DNA of 64,000 nucleotides from contig NZ_QCZF01000002.1 in assembly GCF_003075095.1 (NCBI RefSeq), positions 124,001-188,000 of the forward strand, written 5' to 3'. The position numbers were made by a program, and so were the translations under genes. Under the pieces are notes generated by a model. The model was not told the DNA's origin. It saw only the letters and a list, made by a program, of their open reading frames with translations, and searched no databases. Positions within the stretch are counted from its first letter, which is position 1. Every line of letters starts with the position of its first letter. Shown piece after piece: positions 52,839 through 61,505 of the stretch. The DNA is from Blastococcus litoris (lineage in GTDB: Bacteria > Actinomycetota > Actinomycetes > Mycobacteriales > Geodermatophilaceae).

Positions 52839-52854
52839 GTTACCCGTCGGTAAC
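52839..52854 (-). promoter_or_regulatory. Palindromic operator upstream of fadA
   Basis: GTTACC and GGTAAC flank CGTC, a 16-bp dyad of the kind bound by TetR-type regulators of lipid genes. It lies 54 bp ahead of the fadA start. No TetR gene is nearby. Confidence 0.5.
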
Positions 52855-53009
52855 CGTCCGGCCAAGCGGGACTCGACCCGTGCGGGTCGAGGCCCCAGGT
52901 CACGGTCCGGCAACGGTGCACATCTGTGCTTGCGGTCACAACCGACGACTGGAAAAGATGTGCCGCCGGAATTTCGATGTAACCCCAACAAAAAGGCAGG
53001 TCCCCTCTC

Positions 53010-54113
53010 ATGGCGCGACGGAGCACCCTGACGACGGCGATCGCGGCCGCCCTCGTCTTCGGCTTGGCCGCATGTGGCAGCGACGACGGCGGCGACAGCG
53101 GCGGCAGTGGCGGTGGCGGTGGCGGCGACGCCGCCGGCAAGGTCGGTGTGATCCTCCCGGACACCGAGTCCTCGGTCCGCTGGGAGAACTTCGACCGTCC
53201 CTACCTCGAGGCCGCCTTCGAGGAGGCCGGTGTCGAGTACGACATCCAGAACGCCGAGGGCGACGCCCAGCGGCAGGCCACCATCGCCGAGCAGATGATC
53301 ACCGAGGGGGCCACGGTCCTCGCGATCGTCAACCTGGACTCCGCCTCGGGCGCGCAGATCCAGGAGCAGGCCGCCAACGAGGGCGTGCAGACGATCGACT
53401 ACGACCGGCTCACCCTGGGCGGCTCGGCCGAGTACTACGTGTCCTTCGACAACACCGAGGTCGGTCGGCTCCAGGGCGAGGGTCTGGCCCAGTGCCTGGA
53501 GGCCAACGGCGTCGCGGAGGGCCCCATCGCCTTCCTGAACGGCTCGCCGGACGACAACAACGCGACGCTGTTCTCCGCCGGTGCGCACGAGGTCCTCGAC
53601 CCGATGACCCAGTACCAGCAGGTGGCCGAGCAGGCCGTGCCGGGCTGGGACAACCAGGAGGCGGCGACGATCTTCGAGCAGATGTACACCCAGGCCGGCG
53701 GCAACATCGCCGGTGTCCTGGCGGCCAACGACGGTCTGGCCAACTCGGTCATCCAGATCCTGGGCCGCAACAACGCCGCCGGTGCGAACAACGTGACCGG
53801 TCAGGACGCCACGGTCGAGGGCCTGCAGAACATCCTCGCCGGAGACCAGTGCATGACTGTCTACAAGTCGATCCGCGAGGAGGCCAACGCGCTGGCCGAG
53901 CTGGCCGTCGCGCTGATCAACGGCGAGGAGGGCGAGACCACCGGCACCGTCGAGGACACCGAGGGTGGCCGTGACGTCCCGTCGGTCCTGCTCACCCCGG
54001 TCTCGATCTTCCGGGACAACGTCAAGGACGTCGTCGACGACGACTTCGTGACGGCCGAGGAGCTGTGCACCGGCGAGTTCGCCGACGCGTGCTCCGAGCT
54101 GGGCATCGAGTAG
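53010..54113 (+). CDS. xylF: Xylose-type ABC transporter substrate-binding lipoprotein
   Basis: 367 aa. Lipobox LAAC (about residue 22), a Gly/Asp/Ser-rich linker, then a type I periplasmic-binding fold (about 42-345). XylF-like landmarks include IDYDRLTLGG, SFDNTEVG, NGSPDDNNA, NDGLANS, GQDATVEG, MTVYKSI and DVPSVLLTP. It would deliver xylose or a related pentose to the permease. The ATG follows AAAAAGGCAGG within an unusually AT-rich leader. A strong hairpin separates it from the ATPase gene. Confidence 0.93.
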   Translation: MARRSTLTTAIAAALVFGLAACGSDDGGDSGGSGGGGGGDAAGKVGVILPDTESSVRWENFDRPYLEAAFEEAGVEYDIQNAEGDAQRQATIAEQMITEGATVLAIVNLDSASGAQIQEQAANEGVQTIDYDRLTLGGSAEYYVSFDNTEVGRLQGEGLAQCLEANGVAEGPIAFLNGSPDDNNATLFSAGAHEVLDPMTQYQQVAEQAVPGWDNQEAATIFEQMYTQAGGNIAGVLAANDGLANSVIQILGRNNAAGANNVTGQDATVEGLQNILAGDQCMTVYKSIREEANALAELAVALINGEEGETTGTVEDTEGGRDVPSVLLTPVSIFRDNVKDVVDDDFVTAEELCTGEFADACSELGIE

Positions 54114-54121
54114 TGGTCACC

Positions 54122-54158
54122 GGCTGCCGGGGCGCCCATGATGGGCGCCCCGGCAGCC
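54122..54158 (+). terminator. Intercistronic hairpin between xylF and xylG
   Basis: Perfect 16-bp stem (54122-54137 with 54143-54158), loop ATGAT, 8 bp after the xylF stop. It probably protects the xylF mRNA end or attenuates read-through, keeping the binding protein in excess over the membrane parts. Confidence 0.8.
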
Positions 54159-54197
54159 ATCACTGCTCCCGAACCGGCTCTACCGAGAGGCCCCGGC

Positions 54198-55022
54198 GTG
54201 TCCGCACCGACAGGCCGTCCCGAGGACGGCACCCCCACCCTGGAACCCACGCCGACCCTGGAACTGCGGGGCGTCGACAAGAGCTTCGGCGCCATCCAGG
54301 TCCTGCACGGCGTCAACATGAAGGTCTACCCCGGCCAGGTCACCGCGCTGGTGGGTGACAACGGGGCCGGCAAGAGCACCTTGATCAAGTCGATCGCCGG
54401 CATCCACTCCATCGACGCGGGCCAGATGCTCTTCGAGGGCCGGCCGGTCTCGATCTCCGGGCCCCGGGAGGCCGCGGCGCTCGGCATCGAGATCGTCTAC
54501 CAGGACCTCGCGCTGGCCGACAACCTCGACGTCGTCCAGAACATGTTCCTCGGCCGCGAGCGCAAGAACGGCATCGTCCTCGACGAGGTGTCGATGGAGC
54601 AGGCCGCCCGCGACACCCTCAGCAAGCTGTCGGTCCGCACGCTCAAGTCCGTGCGCCAGCTCGTCTCCAGCCTCTCCGGTGGCCAGCGCCAGACGGTCGC
54701 GATCGCCAAGGCGGTGCTCTGGGAGTCCAAGCTGGTCGTCCTCGACGAGCCGACGGCGGCGCTCGGCGTCGCCCAGACGCGGCAGGTCCTCGACCTCGTC
54801 CGCCGGCTCGCCGACACCGGCCACGCGGTCGTCTTCATCTCGCACAACATGGTCGACGTCTTCGAGGTTGCCGACCGGGTCGCCGCGCTCTACCTCGGCC
54901 GCATGGCGGCCGACATCCCGATCTCCGAGGTCAACCGCAGCCAGGTCATCGAGCTCATCACCGCCGGCCGGTCGGGCGAGATCGGGATCGCGCCGGCCGA
55001 CGCCGCGGCCGTGGAGGTCTGA
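54198..55022 (+). CDS. xylG: ABC transporter ATP-binding protein (single-domain XylG)
   Basis: 274 aa. Walker A GDNGAGKST, Q loop in VYQDLALA, signature LSGGQRQ, Walker B LVVLDEP and H loop ISHNM are all intact. E. coli XylG/RbsA-type proteins have two ABC domains (about 500 aa); this has one, so it must act as a homodimer. GTG 54198 is preferred over an ATG at 54138 that lies within the hairpin loop. Confidence 0.92.
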   Translation: MSAPTGRPEDGTPTLEPTPTLELRGVDKSFGAIQVLHGVNMKVYPGQVTALVGDNGAGKSTLIKSIAGIHSIDAGQMLFEGRPVSISGPREAAALGIEIVYQDLALADNLDVVQNMFLGRERKNGIVLDEVSMEQAARDTLSKLSVRTLKSVRQLVSSLSGGQRQTVAIAKAVLWESKLVVLDEPTAALGVAQTRQVLDLVRRLADTGHAVVFISHNMVDVFEVADRVAALYLGRMAADIPISEVNRSQVIELITAGRSGEIGIAPADAAAVEV

Positions 55023-55025
55023 GCC

Positions 55026-56312
55026 ATGTCGAGCACGATCTCCGAGTCCACCAGCGCCCAGGAGCCCGGCGGCGCGCCGTCGGGCTTCGAGGCCGACCGC
55101 ACGGCCGACTCGGTCGGCGGCGCCGCTCGCGCGTACGTCGACAAGGTGCGGGGCGGTGACCTCGGCGCGCTGCCCGCGATCCTGGGCATCGTCGTCCTGG
55201 GCATCTTCTTCACGATCCTGCGCCCGGAGACCTTCCTGACGCCGCGCAACATGGCCAACCTCGCCGACCAGGCGGCGCCGATCATCATCCTCGCGATGGG
55301 GCTGGTCTTCGTCCTGCTGCTCGGCGAGATCGACCTGTCCGCGGGCGTCGTCAGCGGCGTCTGCGCGGCCGTCATGGCCAAGCTGCTCGCCGACGCCGGG
55401 TCCCCCTGGTACGTCGCCGTGCTGGCCGCGATCGTCACCGGCGTGGTCATCGGCCTGTTCACCGGCAGCCTGGTGGGCCTGATCGGCATCCCGTCGTTCG
55501 TCGTCACCCTGGCCCTGTTCCTGGGCTGGCAGGGCGTCACGCTGCGGCTCATCGGCCAGGGCGGCACGGTGCCGGTCCGCGACGACGTCATCACCGCGAT
55601 CAGCGACAAGAACCTGCCGGTGGTGCTCGGCTGGGTCCTGGCCGTGGTGGTGATCGCCCTCTACGCGCTGCTGCAGCTGAACCGGTGGCGCACGCAGAAG
55701 GCGAAGGGCCTCGCGCACCAGCCGTTCGCCGTGGTGCTCATCCGGATCGGCGTCATCGCCGCCGTGGTCGTGCTGGTCACCGCGGTGCTCAGCGTCGACC
55801 GGGCCCCGGCCGTGGGCGTCGTCCTCGCGGGCATCCCGTACGCGATCCCGCTGGTCGTCATCCTGCTGCTGATCCTGACGTTCCTGCTGGGACGCACCAG
55901 TTACGGGCGGCACGTCTACGCGGTCGGCGGCAACGCCGAGGCGGCCCGCCGTGCCGGTGTCAACGTCACCAAGATCCGGGTGTCGGTCTTCGTCATCGGC
56001 CAGACCCTGGCGGCGATCAGCGGCATCGTCGCGGCGGCCCGCCTCGGGTCGGTGTCGCCCGGCTCCGGTGCCGGGAACACCCTGCTGTACGCGGTCGGCG
56101 CGGCGGTCATCGGTGGCACCAGCCTCTTCGGTGGCCGAGGACGCGTCCGTGACGCCGTCCTCGGTGGCCTGGTCGTCGCGATCATCGCGAACGGCCTGGG
56201 TCTGCTCGGCACCGAGGCCTACCTGAGCTACATCATCACCGGTGGCGTGCTGCTGCTCGCCGCGAGCGTCGACGCGCTCGCCCGGCGCCGCGCGGCGGCG
56301 ACCGGTCACTAG
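55026..56312 (+). CDS. xylH: Sugar ABC transporter permease (XylH-like)
   Basis: 428 aa, about ten membrane helices. The BPD_transp_2 signature includes RNMANLADQAAPIIILAMGLVFVLLLGEIDLS, GIPSFVVTLA, and GRHVYAVGGNAEAARRAGVNV (EAA-like coupling loop). It starts 3 bp after the xylG stop. The stop is followed by a bidirectional hairpin. Confidence 0.94.
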   Translation: MSSTISESTSAQEPGGAPSGFEADRTADSVGGAARAYVDKVRGGDLGALPAILGIVVLGIFFTILRPETFLTPRNMANLADQAAPIIILAMGLVFVLLLGEIDLSAGVVSGVCAAVMAKLLADAGSPWYVAVLAAIVTGVVIGLFTGSLVGLIGIPSFVVTLALFLGWQGVTLRLIGQGGTVPVRDDVITAISDKNLPVVLGWVLAVVVIALYALLQLNRWRTQKAKGLAHQPFAVVLIRIGVIAAVVVLVTAVLSVDRAPAVGVVLAGIPYAIPLVVILLLILTFLLGRTSYGRHVYAVGGNAEAARRAGVNVTKIRVSVFVIGQTLAAISGIVAAARLGSVSPGSGAGNTLLYAVGAAVIGGTSLFGGRGRVRDAVLGGLVVAIIANGLGLLGTEAYLSYIITGGVLLLAASVDALARRRAAATGH

Positions 56313-56324
56313 GGGGATCGGCCC

Positions 56325-56360
56325 CTGCCGCCCGCCGTGTCAGTCGCCGGCGGGCGGCAG
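56325..56360. terminator. Bidirectional terminator between xylH and the lipoprotein gene
   Basis: 13-bp perfect stem (56325-56337 with 56348-56360) spanning the convergent stops; it includes the stop codon of the minus-strand gene. Confidence 0.7.
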
Positions 56361-56741
56361 GACGACCGTCTCCTCGTCCCCGTTCGAGTAGCGGAGGCGC
56401 ACGGTCACCTCCGCACCGTCGGAGACGCCGTCGGGAAGCTCGACCTCGGTCGTCGTCGGGGCCATATCGGCCGAGCACGGGTCGCGATCGGGGTGGAGGT
56501 GGCCCACCTCCAGCACCACCTCCTGCTCGCCGCTCGCCGCGACCGCGGTCGGTCCGGTGGGGCAGCTGGAGCTGCCCTGGGTGGTCACCGCCAGGTGGCC
56601 GGGCCGGGCCCAGGCGACAGGAGGCTCGGCCGGGAAGGTCGGCTCGAGCGTCGGCGGCGCCAGCCCGGAGGTTCCGGCGCCGCAGCCGGTCAGCGCGAGG
56701 ACGAGTGCTGCGACCGCGATCGCGCGCGAGCGCTCAGTCAC
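56340..56741 (-). CDS. Small lipoprotein of unknown function
   Basis: 133 aa. Signal peptide with lipobox LTGC (about residue 20), then a Pro-rich linker and a beta-rich domain with two more Cys (SSCPTG and DPCSAD), ending in VTVRLRYSNGDEETVVLPP. No family recognised. GTG 56741 overlaps the stop of the upstream gene by 8 bp (GTGACTGA), so the two proteins are probably made together. Confidence 0.7.
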   Translation of the reverse strand: MTERSRAIAVAALVLALTGCGAGTSGLAPPTLEPTFPAEPPVAWARPGHLAVTTQGSSSCPTGPTAVAASGEQEVVLEVGHLHPDRDPCSADMAPTTTEVELPDGVSDGAEVTVRLRYSNGDEETVVLPPAGD

Positions 56742-58197
56742 CGAAGTTCGCCGCGTGCCCGAGCAGCTCGACGCGGCCCAGGGTGACCCCGCCCGCCGTC
56801 ACCGCCTCCACCGTCTCGGTGCCGAGGGCCATGGGGACGACGAGGACGCCGTCCTGGGTGGCGTGCTCCTCCAGGAACACCCGGTCGCCGTCGTAGGTGC
56901 GCACCAGCGCCACCTCCGGGGGCGCGACCACCACGAGGTGGGTGCTCAGGGTCGCTCCCGACGTGTGGTCGATCGTCTCGCAGGCGACCGCCTCCACCCG
57001 GCGCTCGGGCGGGGGCCCGGCCGGGAGGATCGCCTGCCCGCAGTAGGCGCCCATGTTCGAGCCGTCGGGCAGCTCCGGCGCCAGCCACTGCGACGCGACG
57101 ACGACCGCGCCGCTCGGCAGCTGCACGGTGACGACTGCTGCCTGCTCCACCTCCCCGGTGGGCACGCTGCCGACCCACTGCGCCGTGATGGTCACCTGCG
57201 CGGGGGAGAGGCCGAGCTCGCCGAGCACGTTCCCCGCCGCGAACTGGGCGGCCCGCTCGCCGAGGGCGTTCGGCCGGCCGCGGGGGTACCCGATCGGCAG
57301 CGGCTGCTCGACGAGGTCCTCGGCGAAGACGGACCACGGCATGTCGCGCGCCTCGAGCCGGTCACCGCGCACGACCCGGAAGGACGTCGACCCGTCGAAC
57401 GCCCGCGGGAACGGTGACACCCGGGTCACGGCGACGCCGTCGTCGGTCTCGACCTTCCGCCACTCCCGGGTGGTCTCCCCCTCGGCGTCGACCATCGGCC
57501 GCTGGGACACCTCGACGCTGTCGCCGGGCCGGGCGACCACGACGAGGACGCCGCTGCGCGGGTCGGTGAGCGCGACCGGCCAGTCGCCGGCGATGCCGTT
57601 GGGACCGCTGGCCAGCGTCATCTGCTCCGGCGCGGCGTCGACCGGGCCGGTGAACCAGGAAGCCGTGAGCTGGTCGGTGGGGACGACGTCGGGCGGCACG
57701 CCCGCCGCCGCGGCGGCCTCCGCCGACGGCGTGCCCACGACCAGCGCCCAGCGTCCGCCGGGGACCTCACCGGCGAAGACGACCGTCCGTGCCTCGACCG
57801 GCGGGTCGGGCAGGTAGTAGAGGATCGTCCCGTCGGCCGCGCGCACGGGTGGCTCGTCGGCCCAGGGCAGCGCCTTGACGCCGTCCACGAACGCCCGGTC
57901 GCCGGCCAGCGAGCCGCGGGTGGGCCCGTCGAACCAGCTGCCCTGGGCACCGCCGGGCCCCGCGCCGCCCACCGGTGCGGCCGACGGCGCCTCGGTGGCG
58001 GCCGGGGGAGCGGGCTCCGCGCCGTCGCCCCCGCCGCCGGTCAGCCGCGGCAGCACGAGGGCGAGCAGGAGGACGCAGCCCAGGGCCAGGAGGACACCGC
58101 GCCGGGTCGGCCGCCGGTCGCCGGCGGGCGGGACCACCCCGTGGGCCGGCGGGAGCTCGGCCGGGTCGGCCGGTCTCCGGTACCCCAGCTCGTCCAC
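56734..58197 (-). CDS. Membrane-anchored extracytoplasmic protein of unknown function
   Basis: 487 aa. A short basic cytosolic part, one membrane helix (GVLLALGCVLLLALVLPRL, about 34-52), a Gly/Pro/Ala linker, then a long beta-rich domain (about 85-487) with WFDGP/WFTGP repeats and a Cys pair (AYCGQ ... VACETID). No catalytic motif is recognised. It forms a two-gene unit with the lipoprotein overlapping its 3' end. Start GTG 58197. Confidence 0.75.
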   Translation of the reverse strand: MDELGYRRPADPAELPPAHGVVPPAGDRRPTRRGVLLALGCVLLLALVLPRLTGGGGDGAEPAPPAATEAPSAAPVGGAGPGGAQGSWFDGPTRGSLAGDRAFVDGVKALPWADEPPVRAADGTILYYLPDPPVEARTVVFAGEVPGGRWALVVGTPSAEAAAAAGVPPDVVPTDQLTASWFTGPVDAAPEQMTLASGPNGIAGDWPVALTDPRSGVLVVVARPGDSVEVSQRPMVDAEGETTREWRKVETDDGVAVTRVSPFPRAFDGSTSFRVVRGDRLEARDMPWSVFAEDLVEQPLPIGYPRGRPNALGERAAQFAAGNVLGELGLSPAQVTITAQWVGSVPTGEVEQAAVVTVQLPSGAVVVASQWLAPELPDGSNMGAYCGQAILPAGPPPERRVEAVACETIDHTSGATLSTHLVVVAPPEVALVRTYDGDRVFLEEHATQDGVLVVPMALGTETVEAVTAGGVTLGRVELLGHAANFGD

Positions 58198-58295
58198 CGC
58201 CCGTCCCCTCCGCCGCCCCGCGTGACCTACACGCAGCAGCGTGACGCGTGCACCCGCGGCGGATCGTCACGATCGCGTAACGACGCGCCGGCGTC

Positions 58296-59543
58296 TCAGG
58301 CCTTGGTGACCGCCTCGGTCAGCACGGGCAGCGTGAGCTCGACCTGCCACTCCCGCGCCCCACCGGCGCGGAGCGCGCCCGCCACGGCCGCGGCGTCGCG
58401 GTCCTCCGGCGGGCTCCACATGATCCGGCGGACCAGGTCGGGGGAGACGATGTTCTCCACCGGCACCGAGTGCTTCTCCGACAGCTCGGCGAGACCCGCG
58501 CGCGCGGCCTGCAGGCGGGTGGCCGCGGCGGGGTCGCGGTCGGCCCAGCGGTTGACGGGAGGAGGCCCGTCGCCCGACCGGCTGTGCGGCGGCAAGTCCG
58601 CCTCCGGGAGCGAGCGACCGCGGGCGATCGCGCCGAACCAGGTGGCGACCAGCCGCCGGTTGGCGCGGCCGCGGAAGACGGGCAGCTCCAGCAGGGCGCC
58701 CTCGTTGACCGGGTCGGCCTGCACGGCGGAGACCATCGCCGAATCGGGCAGCACCCGGCCGGGAGCGACGTCGCGGCGACGCGCCATGTCGTCCCGGGCC
58801 TCCCACAGCGAGCGGAGCATCCCGAGCTGACGCCGGCTGCGCAGGCCGTGCACACCGGACGTGCGCCGCCACGGGTCCACCCGCGGTGCCGGCGGCCCGG
58901 CGGCGAGGATGGCCTCGAACTCCTGGCGGGCCCAGTCGGTCTTGCCCTGCTCCTCGAGGATCGCCGCGAGGGCGTCGCGCAGCTCGACGAGCACCTCGAC
59001 GTCCAGGGCGGCGTAGACCAGCCACTCCTCGGGCAGCGGCCGGGTGCTCCAGTCGGCGGCGGAGTGACCCTTCTGCAGCGTGTAGCCGAGCAGCGACTCG
59101 ACGACCGCGCCCAGCCCGACGCGGGGCAGACCGGCCAGCCGCGCGGCGAGCTCGGTGTCGAAGACCCGGCTCGGCACGAGACCGATCTCGGCCAGGCAGG
59201 GCAGGTCCTGGTTGGCTGCGTGCAGCACCCACTCGGCGTCCGCGACGGCGTCCTGGACCACCGACAGGTCCGGCAGCGGGACGGGGTCGATCAGCCCCGT
59301 CCCCGAGCCCTTGCGCCGCATCTGCACGAGGTAGGCCTTCTGGCCGTAGCGGTAGCCCGAAGCCCGCTCGGCGTCCACGGCGACGGGCCCCGAGCCGCCG
59401 CGCAGCGCGGCGGCGTACTCGACGAGCTGGGTCGAGGTCTCGATGACCGGCGGGAGGCCGTCGCGCGGCGCGAGCAGCGGCTCGGCCGGCGGGGACGTCT
59501 CCGCGGCGTCCTCCGCCGGGGCGGGAGTGGGCTCGGTGCTCAG
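58296..59543 (-). CDS. Ribonuclease D-like 3'-5' exonuclease with HRDC domain
   Basis: 415 aa from CTG 59543. DEDDy exonuclease domain (about 50-220): motif I VAVDAER (Asp57, Glu59), motif II around LHAANQDLPCL, motif III YAALDV. The HRDC domain (about 240-330) includes RRQLGMLRSLWEARDDMARRRD, and a C-terminal region follows. It would trim RNA 3' ends. GTG 59378 would start one residue before the catalytic Asp and remove its strand, so the CTG, with AAGGTGG 7 nt upstream, is the best start. It follows DUF3000 as in mycobacteria. Confidence 0.88.
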   Translation of the reverse strand: MSTEPTPAPAEDAAETSPPAEPLLAPRDGLPPVIETSTQLVEYAAALRGGSGPVAVDAERASGYRYGQKAYLVQMRRKGSGTGLIDPVPLPDLSVVQDAVADAEWVLHAANQDLPCLAEIGLVPSRVFDTELAARLAGLPRVGLGAVVESLLGYTLQKGHSAADWSTRPLPEEWLVYAALDVEVLVELRDALAAILEEQGKTDWARQEFEAILAAGPPAPRVDPWRRTSGVHGLRSRRQLGMLRSLWEARDDMARRRDVAPGRVLPDSAMVSAVQADPVNEGALLELPVFRGRANRRLVATWFGAIARGRSLPEADLPPHSRSGDGPPPVNRWADRDPAAATRLQAARAGLAELSEKHSVPVENIVSPDLVRRIMWSPPEDRDAAAVAGALRAGGAREWQVELTLPVLTEAVTKA

Positions 59544-59700
59544 TTGCCGTCCACCTTCTTGCCGGTGCTCGTCGTCGGGCCGCCGGCTCCGGGGCGTTCC
59601 CGCACGGGATCGTGCGCGGAGCGGGGGAGAGGGGCGCCGGCGCAGCGGGGCCAGTGCCCGGCTGCCTCCCCGATGTTAGAGACCCTCTCCGCCGGAGCGG

Positions 59701-60327
59701 TCAGCGACTCTCCCCGCCGGGCCCGAGCAGCCGCACACCCGGCGGGGGCAGGCCGGCCGCGTTGCCCAGGACGTCGAGCCACGCCTGCAGGTGCCGGTCC
59801 AGTGCCGCGTCCTCCGCCGTCCACGACGCCCGCATCTCGACGTCGACGCTGTGCTCGGGGCCCGCGAGGTCCCCGAAGCGGGTCGAGGCGGTGCGCGTGA
59901 CGGTCCCACCGACGGCGTGGTGCTGGGCGCCGGCCTCGGCCAGGGCGTCGGTGAGCCAGCTCCAGGCCACCTCGGAGAACATGGTGTCGTCGACGAGCTC
60001 CTCGTCGGTGGCGGCGGAGAGGTAGCCCACGCAGCGGGTGGTCCCCTTCCACGCCTCGTGCCCCGCGGGGTCATACAGCACGATGAACCGGGCGCTCGCG
60101 ATCTCGAAGTCCTCGGCGCCGTCGGGGTCGGCCTCGCCCACCCGGGCGGCGACCGCGTGGGCGAAGGGCGCCAGCCGCTGCGGTGCGGGGATCTGCTCCA
60201 GCACGATCTCCGGCCGGGCGTGGACGGCGGCGAGCGCCTCCAGCGCGGCACGGAACTCGGCAGGGGGTTCGTCGCCGGTCGCGTCCCTGCCCCGGTTCCC
60301 GGCGCCGGCCAGGCTGGTGGGCTCCAC
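59701..60327 (-). CDS. DUF3000 protein
   Basis: 208 aa. The signature [51 protein letters not shown] and [29 protein letters not shown] is that of DUF3000, an actinobacterial family next to hemE; function unknown. TACCCT is 6 nt before GTG 60327, consistent with leaderless transcription. The next gene on this strand is RNase D, 157 bp downstream. Confidence 0.9.
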   Translation of the reverse strand: MEPTSLAGAGNRGRDATGDEPPAEFRAALEALAAVHARPEIVLEQIPAPQRLAPFAHAVAARVGEADPDGAEDFEIASARFIVLYDPAGHEAWKGTTRCVGYLSAATDEELVDDTMFSEVAWSWLTDALAEAGAQHHAVGGTVTRTASTRFGDLAGPEHSVDVEMRASWTAEDAALDRHLQAWLDVLGNAAGLPPPGVRLLGPGGESR

Positions 60328-60446
60328 GCTGGCAGGGTAGGCCGCCGGGTAGCACACCGCTCCCGACGCGCCGCAACCGCTCGGTCACCCGGCCGATCGC
60401 GGACGGCGGCCCGGCACCCGCGCGCCGTCTGGGAGGATCGGCGGTC

Positions 60447-61505
60447 GTGAGTGCCGCTACCGACCCTGCCCGGGCGCTGCCGTCCGATTCCGACCTCGTG
60501 CGGGCCGCCCGCGGCCTGCCGGTGAGCCGGACGCCGGTGTGGTTCATGCGCCAGGCCGGGCGGTCCCTGCCGGAGTACCGGGAGCTGCGGGCCGGCACCG
60601 GGATGCTGGCCTCCTGCCAGGACCCCGACCTGGTCACCGAGATCACCCTGCAGCCGGTCCGCCGCCACCGGGTGGACGCCGCGATCCTCTTCTCCGACAT
60701 CGTGCTGCCGCTGGTGGTCGCCGGTGTCGACATCGACATCAAGCCCGGGGTCGGCCCGGTCGTCGCGCAGCCGGTGCGTTCCGTGGCCGACGTCGACGCG
60801 CTGCCGCCGCTCGAACCCGAGCGCCTGGCCTTCCTGGAGACGGCGGTGCGCGCGCTGGTCGCCGAGCTCGGGCCGACGCCGCTCATCGGCTTCGCCGGTG
60901 CGCCCTTCACTCTGGCCACCTACCTCATCGAGGGCGGGCCGTCGAAGGAGCACGCCCGCACCAAGGCCTTCATGTACGCCGAGCCCGAGGCGTGGGGCCG
61001 GCTGCTCGACCGGCTCGCGGTGTCGGCCGCCACCTTCCTCCGGGCGCAGGTCGACGCGGGTGCCTCCGCGGTGCAGCTGTTCGACTCCTGGGCCGGCGTC
61101 CTCTCGGCCGCCGACTACGCCGAGCGGGTGCTGCCGCACTCCCGGGCCGTGTTCGACGGGCTGGGGGACCGGGACGTCCCCCGCATCCACTTCGGCGTCG
61201 GCACCGGCGAGCTGCTGCCGCTGATCGGTGACGCGGGCGCCGACGTGGTGGGGGTCGACTGGCGCGTCCCCCTGGACGAGGCCGCCCGCCGCGTCGGGCC
61301 GGGGCGCTCGCTGCAGGGCAACCTCGACCCCGCCGTGCTGCTCGCGGACCGGACCACCGTCGACCGCGAGGTGCGCCGGGTCGTGGAGCAGGGCCGCGCC
61401 GCCCGCGGCCACATCTTCAACCTCGGCCACGGGGTGCTGCCCGACACCGACCCCGGCGTCATCACCCACGTCGTCGAGCTGGTCCACGAGCTCACGGGCC
61501 GATGA
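60447..61505 (+). CDS. hemE: Uroporphyrinogen decarboxylase
   Basis: 352 aa. N-terminal [19 protein letters not shown] contains the substrate-binding Arg residues; catalytic Asp in [26 protein letters not shown] and the C-terminal [13 protein letters not shown] complete the family. It converts uroporphyrinogen III to coproporphyrinogen III. The ATGA overlap with hemY couples the two haem genes. Start GTG 60447. Confidence 0.95.
   Translation: MSAATDPARALPSDSDLVRAARGLPVSRTPVWFMRQAGRSLPEYRELRAGTGMLASCQDPDLVTEITLQPVRRHRVDAAILFSDIVLPLVVAGVDIDIKPGVGPVVAQPVRSVADVDALPPLEPERLAFLETAVRALVAELGPTPLIGFAGAPFTLATYLIEGGPSKEHARTKAFMYAEPEAWGRLLDRLAVSAATFLRAQVDAGASAVQLFDSWAGVLSAADYAERVLPHSRAVFDGLGDRDVPRIHFGVGTGELLPLIGDAGADVVGVDWRVPLDEAARRVGPGRSLQGNLDPAVLLADRTTVDREVRRVVEQGRAARGHIFNLGHGVLPDTDPGVITHVVELVHELTGR

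Noticed and set aside
54138-54197. Upstream ATG for xylG
   Set aside because: It lies in the loop of a 16-bp hairpin and adds residues with no ABC similarity.
59701-60327. HemQ (chlorite-dismutase-like) protein next to hemE/hemY
   Set aside because: The motifs ([27 protein letters not shown]) are those of DUF3000, not HemQ.
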